The notes: generated from the sequence alone by a model not told the origin. Shown: positions 50,184 through 59,205, numbered from the stretch's first letter. The stretch is 64,000 nt of DNA from Polaromonas sp047303325 (GCF_047303325.1 NZ_JBKBEX010000015.1:1-64000); one strand, 5' to 3'. Translations and numbers: made by a program.

Positions 50184-51101
50184 TCAGGCCAGCGCCGTGC
50201 GCGCAGCGGCCAGATCCCAGCCCGCCCAGCCGCAGCTTTTGAACAGCACCGGCCCGTCGGGCTTTTTCATGTCCTGGCGTACCACCTCGCCCAGGCTGGC
50301 GAAGCGGGCCACGTCCAGGCCGGCCTGCAGCAGGTCGCCGGCTTCATGCACGGCGTCGGGGGTGTCGACCAGCACGCTGCCCTGGGCCGCGACGTATTGG
50401 CACAGCGCGGCGCTGAGCTCCACCATGGACGGTGTGTAGGCGCCCACGGCGCTGATGAAGCCATCGTCGCGCGGCAGGGCGCTGAGCACCACGCCGCCGG
50501 CGGGCGTGCAGGTGGCGGCCAGCGGGCAGTCGGCCAGCGCGGCGTCGGCGTCGGGCACGACGCGGCCGTTCAGGCCCAGCGACTGTGCATGCTGCGCCAG
50601 GGCTTGGGCGCTGGCGTGGCTGCGCGAGGTGATGCGGAAGTCGCGCACGCCCAGGCCCTGGGCAAAGGCTTCAAGGTGCGCCACGCCCTGCACGCCGGCG
50701 CCGACGATCAGCATGGGCCCGCGGGTGTTGGGCGCCAGCCGCTGCGCGGCCAGCAGCGAGACGGCGGCGGTACGCCTGGCGGTGACGGTGGGGCCGTCCA
50801 GCATCAGCCGGCGCCGGCCGCTGGCCACGTCGAACACCACCACGTCGCCCTGGATGGCGGGCAGGCCGGTGCCGGTGTTGGCGGGGGTCAGGGTGATGAG
50901 CTTGGCGATCGCGGTGCGGGCGTCCAGCGCCGGCATCACGAACAGGCTGCCGCCGCCCGGCAGGGCCTGCACCACCCGCTGCGGGACCTGGACCGACTCA
51001 TCCTTGAGCAGGCGTATGAGTTCGGTGACCAGCAGCGGGTAGGGTAGCCGCGCGGCGGTCTGTCCGGCGTCCAGCGAGGTGGGATACGGATGGAGCGTCA
51101 T
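50184..51101 (-). CDS. Ornithine cyclodeaminase/mu-crystallin family reductase
   Basis: The 305-residue NAD(P)-dependent protein has the family Rossmann motif MLIVGAGVQGVAHLEAF and the substrate/cofactor loop VTARRTAAVSLLAAQRL. Such enzymes are ornithine cyclodeaminases or delta-1-pyrroline-2-carboxylate/piperideine-2-carboxylate reductases, which act in proline, hydroxyproline or lysine catabolism. The reductase alternative is favoured by the absence of other arginine genes here. It is convergent with dcd. Confidence 0.85.
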   Translation of the reverse strand: MTLHPYPTSLDAGQTAARLPYPLLVTELIRLLKDESVQVPQRVVQALPGGGSLFVMPALDARTAIAKLITLTPANTGTGLPAIQGDVVVFDVASGRRRLMLDGPTVTARRTAAVSLLAAQRLAPNTRGPMLIVGAGVQGVAHLEAFAQGLGVRDFRITSRSHASAQALAQHAQSLGLNGRVVPDADAALADCPLAATCTPAGGVVLSALPRDDGFISAVGAYTPSMVELSAALCQYVAAQGSVLVDTPDAVHEAGDLLQAGLDVARFASLGEVVRQDMKKPDGPVLFKSCGWAGWDLAAARTALA

Positions 51102-51258
51102 GCCTGCGATGGTAAGCGGGATGGCCCGTGAAGTGGTGGATGGCCTGGCGCCCTGGCCGAATTTGACGAGAGGTTTTTATCCTACAGCGGGACGGGCAAG
51201 GCGCCGAATGGACTATTGCAAGCCCGCCCTAGCATGGTGTAACCAACGGGAGGTTGCC

Positions 51259-51642
51259 ATGTTTTCTGTGCATTTGAGGAAATTCGATGAATTGCCATAC
51301 AAGACGCTGCTGATGGTTGCAGCGGGCCTGGTGATTCTGTGCCAGCTGGCCGCCATGGTCTTTGTGGCGGATTCGCAGGTTGCCAAGGCCAAGATGCGCG
51401 ACGACCAGCGCCGGGCCGAACTCTTGGCCATCTCGCAATGCATGGAAACCCGCGCGGGCGCCGCGCGCCAGAACTGTATCCAGCAGGCCCGCGCCGCCAC
51501 TAATGCACAGCCGCCTGCCGCCGACGGCGCCTCCAAGGCGCCGGCCTTTGCCGAAGCCTCGGCTTCCGCAGGCAACGTCATGCCGGCCCACCCGGCGCGC
51601 TCGCCTCAGGGTTTGATGGCCGCGTCGTTTTCCATTCGTTAG
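51259..51642 (+). CDS. Small inner-membrane protein, unknown function
   Basis: The 127-residue protein has one helix at about residues 18-38 (LLMVAAGLVILCQLAAMVFV), a charged segment with two Cys about 14 residues apart (CMETRAGAARQNC), and an Ala/Pro-rich C-terminus. GGGAGG precedes ATG 51259, a strong signal; the upstream extension is dropped. Single-pass proteins with a short periplasmic Cys pair of this kind are common hypothetical proteins in Burkholderiales. Function not recognised. Confidence 0.75.
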   Translation: MFSVHLRKFDELPYKTLLMVAAGLVILCQLAAMVFVADSQVAKAKMRDDQRRAELLAISQCMETRAGAARQNCIQQARAATNAQPPAADGASKAPAFAEASASAGNVMPAHPARSPQGLMAASFSIR

Positions 51643-51660
51643 GGTCTGTTAACAGGCCCT
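51641..51660. promoter_or_regulatory. 20-bp near-perfect palindrome between two small membrane genes
   Basis: AGGG-T-CTGTT at 51641-51650 mirrors AACAG-G-CCCT at 51651-51660 with one off-symmetry pair, which becomes a G-U pair in RNA. It overlaps the stop codon at 51640-51642. It may be an mRNA hairpin or an operator for the gene at 51703. Confidence 0.4.
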
Positions 51661-51702
51661 GCTTGTCAGGCCCGCGTAGGGCCGCCGCGGTTAGCATGGG
51701 CG

Positions 51703-51966
51703 ATGCCACCGTCACGCCCTCTTTCTCGCCTTTATCAGCCGCGCAACCCGTTGTTCTGGCTGATGCTCACGCTCAACGGCCTGTCCCCGCTGCTGGCCTG
51801 GATTGTTCACAACCACCCCTTGACTGCCTGGGCCACGGTGCTGTTCACCGGCTTTGCGCTGGGCAATGCCATCCTCGGCACTTTTTTGCTGTGGCGCCTG
51901 CTGCGCGACGAACCGCCCGCGCCCGCGCGGGATTCCGGCGCGCGGGACGACACCCTGGCTAGCTGA
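51703..51966 (+). CDS. Small two-helix membrane protein, unknown function
   Basis: The 87-residue protein has two membrane helices (FWLMLTLNGLSPLLAWIV and WATVLFTGFALGNAILGTFLL, within about residues 18-64) and a short charged tail. It overlaps the convergent pcp gene by 8 bp. No ribosome-binding site is strong, but the hydrophobic pattern is protein-like. It is unrelated to any family that I recognise. Confidence 0.6.
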   Translation: MPPSRPLSRLYQPRNPLFWLMLTLNGLSPLLAWIVHNHPLTAWATVLFTGFALGNAILGTFLLWRLLRDEPPAPARDSGARDDTLAS

Positions 51967-52642
51967 CGGCCCCCGCGCCTTTGGTGATGTCTCGCGGCGT
52001 GGCCAGCGCGGTCGCCACGGCCAGGTGCAGCCCACGCACGATTTCGTCCAGCGGCATGCTGGGCGCGCCCTGCTCGGGCAGGTAGGGCACATGGATAAAG
52101 CCGCCGCGCGTGCGTTTGAAGCCGCGCTTGGTAGCCAGCGCATGCATGAGCGCATAAAACACGTGGTTGCAGACAAAGGTGCCCGCCGTTTGCGACACCT
52201 CGGCCGCCACACCCGCTCCTTGCAGCGCCTGCAGCATGGCCTTGATGGGCAGGCTGCTGAAGTAGGCCGCCGGCCCGCCCGCCACCACCGGCGTGTCGAC
52301 GGGCTGCGCGCCGGTGTTGTCGGGGATGCGCGCATCGTTGACGTTGATGGCGATGCGCTCCAGCGAGATTGCGCCGCGTCCCCCGGCCTGGCCCACGCAG
52401 ACCACCAGCGCCGGTTTGTGCAACTGGAGCAGCCTTGTGAGTTCGGCCATCGATGCCTGGAACACAGTGGGCAGCTGCGCCGCCACCACGAGGTGGCCGG
52501 CAATGCGCTTGCCGTGAAGCGCCTTCACCGCCAGCCAGCTGGGGTTCAGGGGCTGGCTGCTGTGCCCGGTATCGCCAAAGGGGTCGAAGCCGGTCAGCAG
52601 CACGCGGGGAAGGGAAGCGGTGGATGTGGAGGAAGAGGGCAT
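51959..52642 (-). CDS. pcp: Pyroglutamyl-peptidase I (Pcp)
   Basis: The 227-residue cysteine peptidase removes N-terminal pyroglutamate from peptides. The triad is visible: Glu95 in SLERIAINV, Cys158 in TAGTFVCNHVFY, and His184 in GFIHVPYLPEQ. The N-terminus VLLTGFDPFGDTGHSSQPLNPSW is the family signature. I use ATG 52642; the frame upstream is open but unlike the family. It is divergent from the hydratase gene at 52687, 44 bp away. Confidence 0.95.
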   Translation of the reverse strand: MPSSSTSTASLPRVLLTGFDPFGDTGHSSQPLNPSWLAVKALHGKRIAGHLVVAAQLPTVFQASMAELTRLLQLHKPALVVCVGQAGGRGAISLERIAINVNDARIPDNTGAQPVDTPVVAGGPAAYFSSLPIKAMLQALQGAGVAAEVSQTAGTFVCNHVFYALMHALATKRGFKRTRGGFIHVPYLPEQGAPSMPLDEIVRGLHLAVATALATPRDITKGAGAVS

Positions 52643-52686
52643 GCCGCCATTGTGGGGGAGCGCGGCTTTTTGGATACCATGGCTTG

Positions 52687-53538
52687 ATGAACAACACCCC
52701 CTTGCACCCGGACATTGCCTCGCTGGTCGCCGACCTGGCCCGCGCCCGCCTTGAGGCCCGGCCACTGCCCTGGCCCGCCGCCGTGCCGGCCGATGTGCCG
52801 CTGGCCTATGCCACCGCGCTGGCCGTGCGCGCCGCGCGAAGCGCGCAGGGCGATGCTCCCGTGGGCTACAAGGTCGGCTTTACCAACCGCACGATCTGGC
52901 CGCGCTACGGGGTCTACGGGCCCATCTGGGGCACGGTGTGGCGCAGCAGCCTGGTGCATGTCGACGCTTCCGTGCCTAACGAGGGCGTGCTTTCGCTCAC
53001 AGGCTTGTGCGAGCCGCGCATAGAGCCCGAGGTGGTGTTCGGCCTGCGCGAGGCACCGCCGCCTGATTGCACGGCGGCGCAGCTGGTGGCGGCGATTGGC
53101 TGGGTGGCGCACAGCTATGAAATCGTTCACACGCATTTCCCGGGCTGGAAATTCAGCGCCGCGCAGGCGGTGGCCGACGGCGGCCTGCATGGCCGGCTGC
53201 TGGTGGGCCATACGGTGGCGCTGCCGGCCACAACGGAACCCGAGGTGCTGATGGAAGCGCTGGCGGGCTTGCGGCTCAGGCTCTACGCCGACGGCGTGCT
53301 CAAGGACCAGGGCGTGGGCGCCAATGTGCTGGACGGCCCGGTGCAGGCCTTGCTGCATTTTGTGCGGGAGCTGCGCGCCACGCCGGGCGCGCCGGCCTTG
53401 CGCGCCAACGACGTCATTACCACCGGCACGCTGACCGACGCCTGGCCGGTGCAGGCGGGGCAAACCTGGCATACCGAAATCGAGGCGGCCGGGCCGGTGG
53501 CCGGCGCGCTCAACGGGCTGAGGGTTCGGTTTGAATAA
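52687..53538 (+). CDS. MhpD-like 2-keto-4-pentenoate hydratase/oxalocrotonate decarboxylase family
   Basis: The 283-residue protein belongs to the FAH-like hydratase/decarboxylase family of meta-cleavage pathways. Marks are GYKVGFTNRTIWPRYGV, the metal-binding EPRIEPEVVFGL, and IGWVAHSYEIVHTHFPGWKFSAAQAVAD, then VITTGTLTDAWPV near the end. No other aromatic-degradation genes are beside it, so the true substrate is open. It diverges from pcp. Confidence 0.85.
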   Translation: MNNTPLHPDIASLVADLARARLEARPLPWPAAVPADVPLAYATALAVRAARSAQGDAPVGYKVGFTNRTIWPRYGVYGPIWGTVWRSSLVHVDASVPNEGVLSLTGLCEPRIEPEVVFGLREAPPPDCTAAQLVAAIGWVAHSYEIVHTHFPGWKFSAAQAVADGGLHGRLLVGHTVALPATTEPEVLMEALAGLRLRLYADGVLKDQGVGANVLDGPVQALLHFVRELRATPGAPALRANDVITTGTLTDAWPVQAGQTWHTEIEAAGPVAGALNGLRVRFE

Positions 53539-53546
53539 GCGAACAA

Positions 53547-54281
53547 CTATTTCTTGATCACAGCGCCCGTTTCGCTGTCGAACTTCACGACGCGCACCTG
53601 GCCGTTTTGGCCCGGGAAGTCGTCAAACACCGCGCGGACCAGGTAGGGCACGACCAGCGGCAGGTCGCCGCTGCCACCCTCATAGAGGGCCCGCGATTCG
53701 AACACCGTGCGCGGCGGCCTGCCTGGCGGCACGTCCTTGGTGTCGAGCAGGCGCAGGCGCAGGCTGTTGGTGTACACCGTTACATTGACCGGCCGGTCGC
53801 CCATGTAGCGCGGCCCGAAGGGGTCGGGTACCCAGCCGCCGCCGTAGAGCCGCCCCGCGGCGTCGCGGTAAGGCGGCAGGAACACCATGTTGTCCTGGTA
53901 GACCGGCTGCAGCCAGGTTTTTTCCTCGCTGCGGCTGCTGGCCGCCACGTCCACCTGCAGGCGCCCGGCCTGGCCTTCGGGGGCACGCCTGAGGCCGCGT
54001 TTTTCGAGCTCGGCCTGCACATAACCTTCGTAGGTGGCCTGCTCCAGCTGCCGCGTGGTGTCCATGGGCGTGATGTAGCTGAAGGTGCTGCCCGCCGCGT
54101 CGGCGGGCCACTGGTTGAAACTGGTGACGCGGGTGGTGATGGGACTCGCGCAGGCCGTGAGCAGCATGGCCAGCAGCAGCGCCAGGGCCAGGCGCGGCGA
54201 GCGGAACAACAGGGACGACACGGCGCCGGCGCTGCGCTGCGGGCCGGGGCCTGTGGGCGAGGAAAGGGCAAAAGTGTTCAT
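53547..54281 (-). CDS. DUF4136-type lipoprotein
   Basis: The 244-residue protein has an extended N-terminus, a hydrophobic run, and a lipobox LLTAC with Cys44. The mature domain (VTSFNQWPADAAGSTFSY, then YEGYVQAELEKRGL) matches the beta-rich DUF4136 outer-membrane lipoprotein group of proteobacteria. A Tyr/Pro-rich middle follows (FLPPYRDAAGRLYGGGW). Role unknown. It is convergent with the hydratase gene and divergent from ypfJ-like. Confidence 0.82.
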   Translation of the reverse strand: MNTFALSSPTGPGPQRSAGAVSSLLFRSPRLALALLLAMLLTACASPITTRVTSFNQWPADAAGSTFSYITPMDTTRQLEQATYEGYVQAELEKRGLRRAPEGQAGRLQVDVAASSRSEEKTWLQPVYQDNMVFLPPYRDAAGRLYGGGWVPDPFGPRYMGDRPVNVTVYTNSLRLRLLDTKDVPPGRPPRTVFESRALYEGGSGDLPLVVPYLVRAVFDDFPGQNGQVRVVKFDSETGAVIKK

Positions 54282-54453
54282 GGGAAATGGATACGCCGGG
54301 GTTCAATTTTGTTCCGCGGCGGGTGCGCCGCTCAAGTAAAGTCGGCGCATACGCTGACACGCGCCCGGGGCATCGGGGCAGTGCCTGCACGGCGGACGCC
54401 AACAAGTATTGCACGACACAAGCACGGTAAGTGCATTGCACAAGGGGAAGATC

Positions 54454-55335
54454 ATGAAATGGGAAGGCAATCGCGAATCCGACAACGTCGAAGATCGCCG
54501 TGATGACGGCGGCGGAGGTGGCGGCGGCTTCGGTTTTGGCGGACGCAGCATAGGCATTGGCACCATCGTGGTGGCGCTGGTCGGCGGCTGGATTTTCGGC
54601 ATCAACCCGCTGACCATCCTGGGGCTGCTCAGCGGCGGCGGGCCACCGGCCCAGGTGCAGCAGCAGGGGCCGGCCCACAAGCCGCCGGCCGACGACCGCA
54701 TGGCGAAATTTGTTTCCACCGTGCTGGCCGACACCGAGGATGTGTGGACCGACGTTTTTGCCAAGGGCGGGGCGACCTACCAAAAACCCCGGCTGGTGCT
54801 GTTCCGCGGCGCCACGCCCACGGCCTGCGGCCAGGGGCAGGCGGCCATGGGGCCGTTTTATTGCCCGGGCGACCAGAAGGTCTACATCGACCTCGGTTTT
54901 TACGAAACCCTGCGCAGCCGCCTGGGCGCGCCCGGCGACTTCGCCCAGGCCTATGTGATCGCCCACGAGGTGGGGCACCATGTGCAGAACCTGCTGGGCA
55001 TCAGCGCCAAGATGGACCAGATGCGCGGCCGCGTCAGCAAGGTTGAATACAACGCGCTGAGCGTGCGGCTGGAACTGCAGGCCGACTGTTTTGCCGGGGT
55101 CTGGGCGCACAACGCGCAGAACGCCCGCCAGATCCTGGAGCAGGGCGACGTCGAGGAAGCCATGAATGCGGCCGCCAAGATCGGCGACGACGCCCTGCAA
55201 CGCGCCGGCGGCGGCGCGGTGGTGCCCGAAAGCTTCACCCACGGCACCAGCGCCCAGCGCCAGCGCTGGTTCGACACCGGCTTTAAAACCGGCAGCGTCA
55301 AGGCCTGCGACACCTTCAGTGCCCGAAATTTATAG
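54454..55335 (+). CDS. ypfJ: YpfJ-type neutral zinc metallopeptidase
   Basis: The 293-residue membrane-anchored protein has a charged N-terminus with a Gly-rich stretch, one helix at about residues 33-55 (IGIGTIVVALVGGWIFGINPL), and a metallopeptidase domain with the zinc motif AHEVGHHVQNL. YCPGDQKVYIDLGFYETL and LELQADCFAGVWAHNA are also family marks. AAGGGGAAG precedes ATG 54454. Its substrate is unknown. Confidence 0.92.
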   Translation: MKWEGNRESDNVEDRRDDGGGGGGGFGFGGRSIGIGTIVVALVGGWIFGINPLTILGLLSGGGPPAQVQQQGPAHKPPADDRMAKFVSTVLADTEDVWTDVFAKGGATYQKPRLVLFRGATPTACGQGQAAMGPFYCPGDQKVYIDLGFYETLRSRLGAPGDFAQAYVIAHEVGHHVQNLLGISAKMDQMRGRVSKVEYNALSVRLELQADCFAGVWAHNAQNARQILEQGDVEEAMNAAAKIGDDALQRAGGGAVVPESFTHGTSAQRQRWFDTGFKTGSVKACDTFSARNL

Positions 55336-55676
55336 TCTGGTCCCTTGAGGCCATTGTCCGGTGGTCATGAGAAGCTATAAAATCAATAGCAATCTGCCGA
55401 CGGAACCGGCCCGGGCGCCGGGCCCGCGGCAGGCCTGAAACCGTAAATTACCGGCAAAACCAGCCAATTGGCCCAAAGTGCGACAATACGGGGCTGAGGA
55501 AGCCCTGCACAAGCCCTGCCGCGCGGTCGATATCGCGCGGACCCGGGCGGTCTGCGGTGTTACCTTTCCCGCCAACGGCTGTGCTGTTGGCCGCACGCGC
55601 GCCCAGGCAACCCCATCCCCCGATACGCGCGCTACCACCGACAGAGATACCCGCAAGCGTTACGCAGAGCTTTCTT
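55336..55676. other. Intergenic region upstream of rhlE
   Basis: This 341-bp stretch carries a short hairpin repeat (listed separately) and a long 5' leader for the helicase gene. The frame of the helicase is open back to 55557, but the segment before 55677 looks untranslated. GC-rich pairs such as CGGGCGCCGGGCCCG near 55410 could form structure. No independent gene is seen. Confidence 0.5.
55371..55391. repeat. Short GCTAT/ATAGC hairpin repeat (copy 2)
   Basis: GAAGCTATAAAATC and AATAGCA together form a small hairpin. Its reverse complement matches the 29348-29373 element at most positions (TGCTAT, ATTTT, TAGCTT). Comamonadaceae genomes carry many such intergenic copies, as far as I recall. 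Confidence 0.55.
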
Positions 55677-57128
55677 ATGACATCCTCTTTTTCGAATCTT
55701 TCGCTGGCTGAACCGCTGGCCCGCGCCGTCGCCGAAATGGGCTACGAAACCATGACCCCCATCCAGGAGCAGGCCATTCCGGTCGTGCTGCAGGGCAGGG
55801 ACGTGATGGGCGCCGCCCAGACCGGCACCGGCAAGACCGCCGCCTTCTCGCTGCCGCTGCTGCAGCGCATGTTGAAACACGAGAACCCCTCGACCTCGCC
55901 CGCACGCCACCCGGTGCGCGCGCTGGTGCTGCTGCCCACGCGCGAGCTCGCGGTGCAGGTGGCCCAACAGGTCGAACTCTACGCCAAATACACCAACCTG
56001 CGCAGCACCGTGGTGTTCGGCGGCATGGACATGAAGCCGCAGACGGCCGAACTCAAAAAAGGCGTGGAAGTGCTGGTGGCCACGCCGGGCCGGCTGCTGG
56101 ACCACATCGAAGCCAAGAACGCGGTGCTCAACCAGGTTGAATACGTGGTGCTGGACGAGGCCGACCGCATGCTGGACATCGGCTTCCTGCCCGACCTGCA
56201 GCGCATCCTGAGCTACCTGCCCAAGCAGCGCATCACCTTGCTGTTCTCGGCCACCTTCTCGCCCGAAATCAAGCGCCTGGCCTCCAGCTACCTGCAGGAC
56301 CCGGTCACCATCGAGGTGGCGCGCTCCAATGCCACGGCCTCCACCGTCGAGCAGCATTTCTACAGCGTGGGCGCCGACGACAAGCGCCGGGCCCTGCACC
56401 AGATCCTCAAAGAGCGCGGCATGAAGCAGGCCTTTGTGTTCGTCAACAGCAAGCTGGGCTGCGCGCGCCTGGCCCGCTCGCTGGAGCGCGAGGGCCTGAA
56501 GACCGCCGCGCTGCACGGCGACAAGAGCCAGGACGAGCGCCTCAAGGCGCTGGAAGCCTTCAAGAAGGGCGAAGTCGACCTGCTGGTCTGCACCGACGTG
56601 GCCGCCCGCGGCCTGGACATCAAGGACGTGCCGGCGGTGTTCAACTTCGACGTGCCCTTCAACGCCGAAGACTATGTGCACCGCATAGGCCGCACCGGCC
56701 GCGCCGGCGCCTCGGGCCTGGCCGTGAGTTTTGTGGCCAGCAGCGACAACCGCCTGGTGGCCGACATCGAGAAGCTGATCAAGACCAAGATCGAGCTGGA
56801 ACCCATAGAGTTCGACGAAGACCGCCCGCGCATCAAGGAGCAGGGCCGCATCAACGACGGCCGCCGCATGTACCGCGAAGGCGAGGACGGCGGCAGCCCG
56901 CGCGAGGCACACCAGCCGCGCGAGCGCCGCGAATACACGCCGCACCGCCAGCCGGCCGCGCAGCGCGATCCCTTCTTCGACCAGCCCTATGAACCGACGG
57001 TTGCGCCCGACGCCCAGCCCGCCTGGGAAGCCGCCGCCAAGGCCGCTCCCGTGCGCAGCGGCGTGTCGGCCAACATCAAGCCCAAGAAAAAAGTCGCGGC
57101 GCTGTTCAAGACCCAGTCCACGGTCTGA
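55677..57128 (+). CDS. rhlE: ATP-dependent RNA helicase, RhlE-type DEAD box
   Basis: The 483-residue helicase has the Q motif (YETMTPIQEQAIP), motif I AQTGTGKTAAF, motif Ia PTRELAVQV, motif II LDEADRML, motif III FSATF, and HRIGRTGRAGASG in the second RecA domain. The C-terminal tail from about residue 370 is charged, then Pro/Ala-rich with a final KPKKKVAALF. ATG 55677 gives the normal MTSSFSNLSLAEPLARAV start. It remodels RNA, for example in ribosome maturation or mRNA decay in the cold. Confidence 0.94.
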   Translation: MTSSFSNLSLAEPLARAVAEMGYETMTPIQEQAIPVVLQGRDVMGAAQTGTGKTAAFSLPLLQRMLKHENPSTSPARHPVRALVLLPTRELAVQVAQQVELYAKYTNLRSTVVFGGMDMKPQTAELKKGVEVLVATPGRLLDHIEAKNAVLNQVEYVVLDEADRMLDIGFLPDLQRILSYLPKQRITLLFSATFSPEIKRLASSYLQDPVTIEVARSNATASTVEQHFYSVGADDKRRALHQILKERGMKQAFVFVNSKLGCARLARSLEREGLKTAALHGDKSQDERLKALEAFKKGEVDLLVCTDVAARGLDIKDVPAVFNFDVPFNAEDYVHRIGRTGRAGASGLAVSFVASSDNRLVADIEKLIKTKIELEPIEFDEDRPRIKEQGRINDGRRMYREGEDGGSPREAHQPRERREYTPHRQPAAQRDPFFDQPYEPTVAPDAQPAWEAAAKAAPVRSGVSANIKPKKKVAALFKTQSTV

Positions 57129-57226
57129 ACCGTGGCTTGAAAACCGCCGGGCCGTCGGTTAGCGCCTACGGCCGGTAGGGGGGCTGTCCGGTGCGGGTCG
57201 CGCGGCCCGCCTTTTACGCTGTCCTC

Positions 57227-58156
57227 ATGATGGCGAATTCCGACCCCGACATGAAGACCGCACCATCAGCGGTTTTCGGGTTTCCCGCGCTCTCCCAGCA
57301 AGTCCTGAGAATCTTTCGCCCCTTGTGGCGCGCCGTCGACCAGTGGATTGACGCCGGCGGCATGCGCATGAGCGCGGCCATGTCTTTTTACGGCATCCTG
57401 AGCCTGGCACCGCTGCTGGTCCTGCTGGTCGCCGTGCTCGGCTGGTGGCTGGACCGCGCCTATCTCGAAACCAGCCTGGTCGACCAGATCCGCAGCGTCA
57501 TAGGGGCGCAGGGCGCCCAGGTGGTGCAGCAGGCGCTGTCCAGCGCGCAGGCGCCTTCGGAAGGCATTACGGCTTCGCTGTTTGCTTTTGCGCTGCTGCT
57601 GTCGGGGGCGACGGGCGTGTTCGCGGAGCTGCAGGATGCGTTTGAGCGGCTGTGGCGGCAAGGCAGCGGCGAAGTGCCGCAGCAAAAATGGTGGCACAGC
57701 GCGTCCCTGCGCCTGCGCGGCGTGGCCTACATCCTGGCGTTTGGTTTCCTGCTCCTGGTCTCGCTGGCGATTTCAACCTTTTTAAGCCTGCTGTCGGGCT
57801 GGGCGGGCAGCTACCTGCCGGTCGAAAAACTCGCCTGGGTGCTCAACGAACTCGTGTCTTTCGGTTTTTGCGTCGCACTGTTTGTGGCCCTCATGAAAAT
57901 GAGTGTGGGCCCCAAACCCGCTTTACGCTATCTGGTGATGGGGTCAGCCGCGGGGGCCATCCTCTTTGCGGTCGGCAAGCACCTGATGGCCTTTTATCTC
58001 TCCACCGCCGCCGTGGTGTCTGCCTATGGCGCGGCCGGCTCGCTGGTGGTGATCCTGATGTGGATTTATTTTTCATCGGCCGTGCTGCTGCTGTCCGCCA
58101 GTGTGGCGCGCGCCTGGGCCGATGAGGCCGGCCGGGGCCGGCCCATCTCAGCCTGA
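57227..58156 (+). CDS. YihY/UPF0761 (BrkB-type) membrane protein
   Basis: The protein of about 309 residues has six or so helices and the family segments MSAAMSFYGILSLAPLLVLLVA and the late SLVVILMWIYFSSAVLLL, with SAYGAAG before it. The old name RNase BN is not supported for this family; some members are proposed transporters. The start is uncertain: ATG 57227 or 57230, or a GTG at 57191. It overlaps the apaH gene by 9 bp at the 3' ends. Confidence 0.87.
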   Translation: MMANSDPDMKTAPSAVFGFPALSQQVLRIFRPLWRAVDQWIDAGGMRMSAAMSFYGILSLAPLLVLLVAVLGWWLDRAYLETSLVDQIRSVIGAQGAQVVQQALSSAQAPSEGITASLFAFALLLSGATGVFAELQDAFERLWRQGSGEVPQQKWWHSASLRLRGVAYILAFGFLLLVSLAISTFLSLLSGWAGSYLPVEKLAWVLNELVSFGFCVALFVALMKMSVGPKPALRYLVMGSAAGAILFAVGKHLMAFYLSTAAVVSAYGAAGSLVVILMWIYFSSAVLLLSASVARAWADEAGRGRPISA

Positions 58157-59011
58157 TTTGCCGGCCTTGCCTGGTTTTTGCGCCTGTTCGCAGGGCACGG
58201 CGATCAGCTCAAACGTTCCGGCTTCCGCCCCCAGTTTCGCTGCCGTGAGGCAGCCGCCCCAGACGCAACCCGTGTCCAGCGGCAGGGTGTTGTTGCGCAG
58301 GCGCGGCGCGGCGCCGTCCTTGGCCAGGGTGGACCAGTGGCCGAAGGCCACCGCCGTGCCGGCGGTCTTGCGCCCCGGTACCTCAAACCACGGCAGGTAG
58401 CCGGCGGGCGCGCCGTCGGCGCCCTCGGTGCTGTCGAACTCCATCACGCCTTCGGGCGTGCAAAAGCGCAGGCGCGTGAGCGCGTTCACCACCACGCGCA
58501 GCCGGTCGGCGCCCTGCAGGCTGTCGCTCCAGCGGTCCGGCGTGTTGCCGTACATGGCGCCGAAAAACGCCTTGAGTTCGCCGCCGCGCAGCACCTGCTC
58601 CACCTCGGCCGCCAGCGCCATGGTCTGCGCCACCGTCCATTGCGGCAGCACGCCCGCGTGCACCATCAGCCAGCCGTGGCGCTGCAGCGCCATGGCGCGG
58701 TGCCGCAGCCAGTCCATGAGCGTTTCGCTGTCCGGTGCCTGCAGGATGTCCTGCACCGTGTCCTTGCGGCCCGGGGGACGCGCCCCCTGCCACAACGCGA
58801 GCAGATGCAGGTCGTGGTTGCCCAGCAGGCACTGCGCGGCGTCGCCCAGGGCCGCCAGGCGGCGCAGCACCTTGAGCGATTCGGGACCCCGGTTGACCAG
58901 GTCGCCGAGGAAGTAGAGGGTGTCGCGGCTGGGCGAAAAATCCAGCTTCTCCAACAGCCGCCCCAGGGGGGCGTCGCAACCCTGCAGGTCGCCGATACAG
59001 TACATTGACAT
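58148..59011 (-). CDS. apaH: Bis(5'-nucleosyl)-tetraphosphatase, symmetrical (ApaH)
   Basis: The 287-residue enzyme splits Ap4A into two ADP and decaps Np4-capped RNA. Metal-site motifs of the calcineurin-like phosphatase family are clear: YCIGDLQGC, LYFLGDLVNRGPESL, LLGNHDLHLLAL, MVHAGVLPQW, and late AFGHWSTLAKD. The start is at ATG 59011 or 59005. The frame upstream extends into the palindromic repeat and is not used. Confidence 0.94.
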   Translation of the reverse strand: MSMYCIGDLQGCDAPLGRLLEKLDFSPSRDTLYFLGDLVNRGPESLKVLRRLAALGDAAQCLLGNHDLHLLALWQGARPPGRKDTVQDILQAPDSETLMDWLRHRAMALQRHGWLMVHAGVLPQWTVAQTMALAAEVEQVLRGGELKAFFGAMYGNTPDRWSDSLQGADRLRVVVNALTRLRFCTPEGVMEFDSTEGADGAPAGYLPWFEVPGRKTAGTAVAFGHWSTLAKDGAAPRLRNNTLPLDTGCVWGGCLTAAKLGAEAGTFELIAVPCEQAQKPGKAGKSG

Positions 59012-59027
59012 GTGTTTATTTTGCGCC

Positions 59028-59191
59028 AGGAGTCTGGGCGGCAGGAGCCGTCGAAGCGAAACGCGCGAAAAACGAGGACAGCGCGGTGATGCCGACAAGC
59101 CCATAGCCCGACTATGGGCGCAGGAGGTAGCGCCGCGATGGACCGTTTTCTCGCGCGTTGTAGCCGACGGATTCCTGCCGCCCAGACTCCT
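59028..59191. repeat. 164-bp long imperfect palindrome
   Basis: The outer 19-bp arms (59028-59046 and 59173-59191) are perfect inverted repeats, and a perfect core hairpin, GCCCATAG (59099-59106) with CTATGGGC (59112-59119), lies exactly at the centre (59109.5). The stretches between also pair with few gaps (for example ACGCGCGA against TCGCGCGT). It therefore folds as one extended cruciform or hairpin between apaH and the CNNM gene. It is likely a dispersed repeat; no gene is inside. Confidence 0.75.
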
Positions 59192-59205
59192 CTGACTCCT
59201 AATCT

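Noticed and set aside
53680..55242. 520-codon minus-strand frame
   Set aside because: It is antisense to the YpfJ-like gene and overlaps the DUF4136 gene in another frame; the real lipoprotein gene there has a clear lipobox.
57191..57226. GTG start for the YihY-like gene
   Set aside because: The added residues are not family-like; ATG 57227 or 57230 is more natural, though this is not certain.
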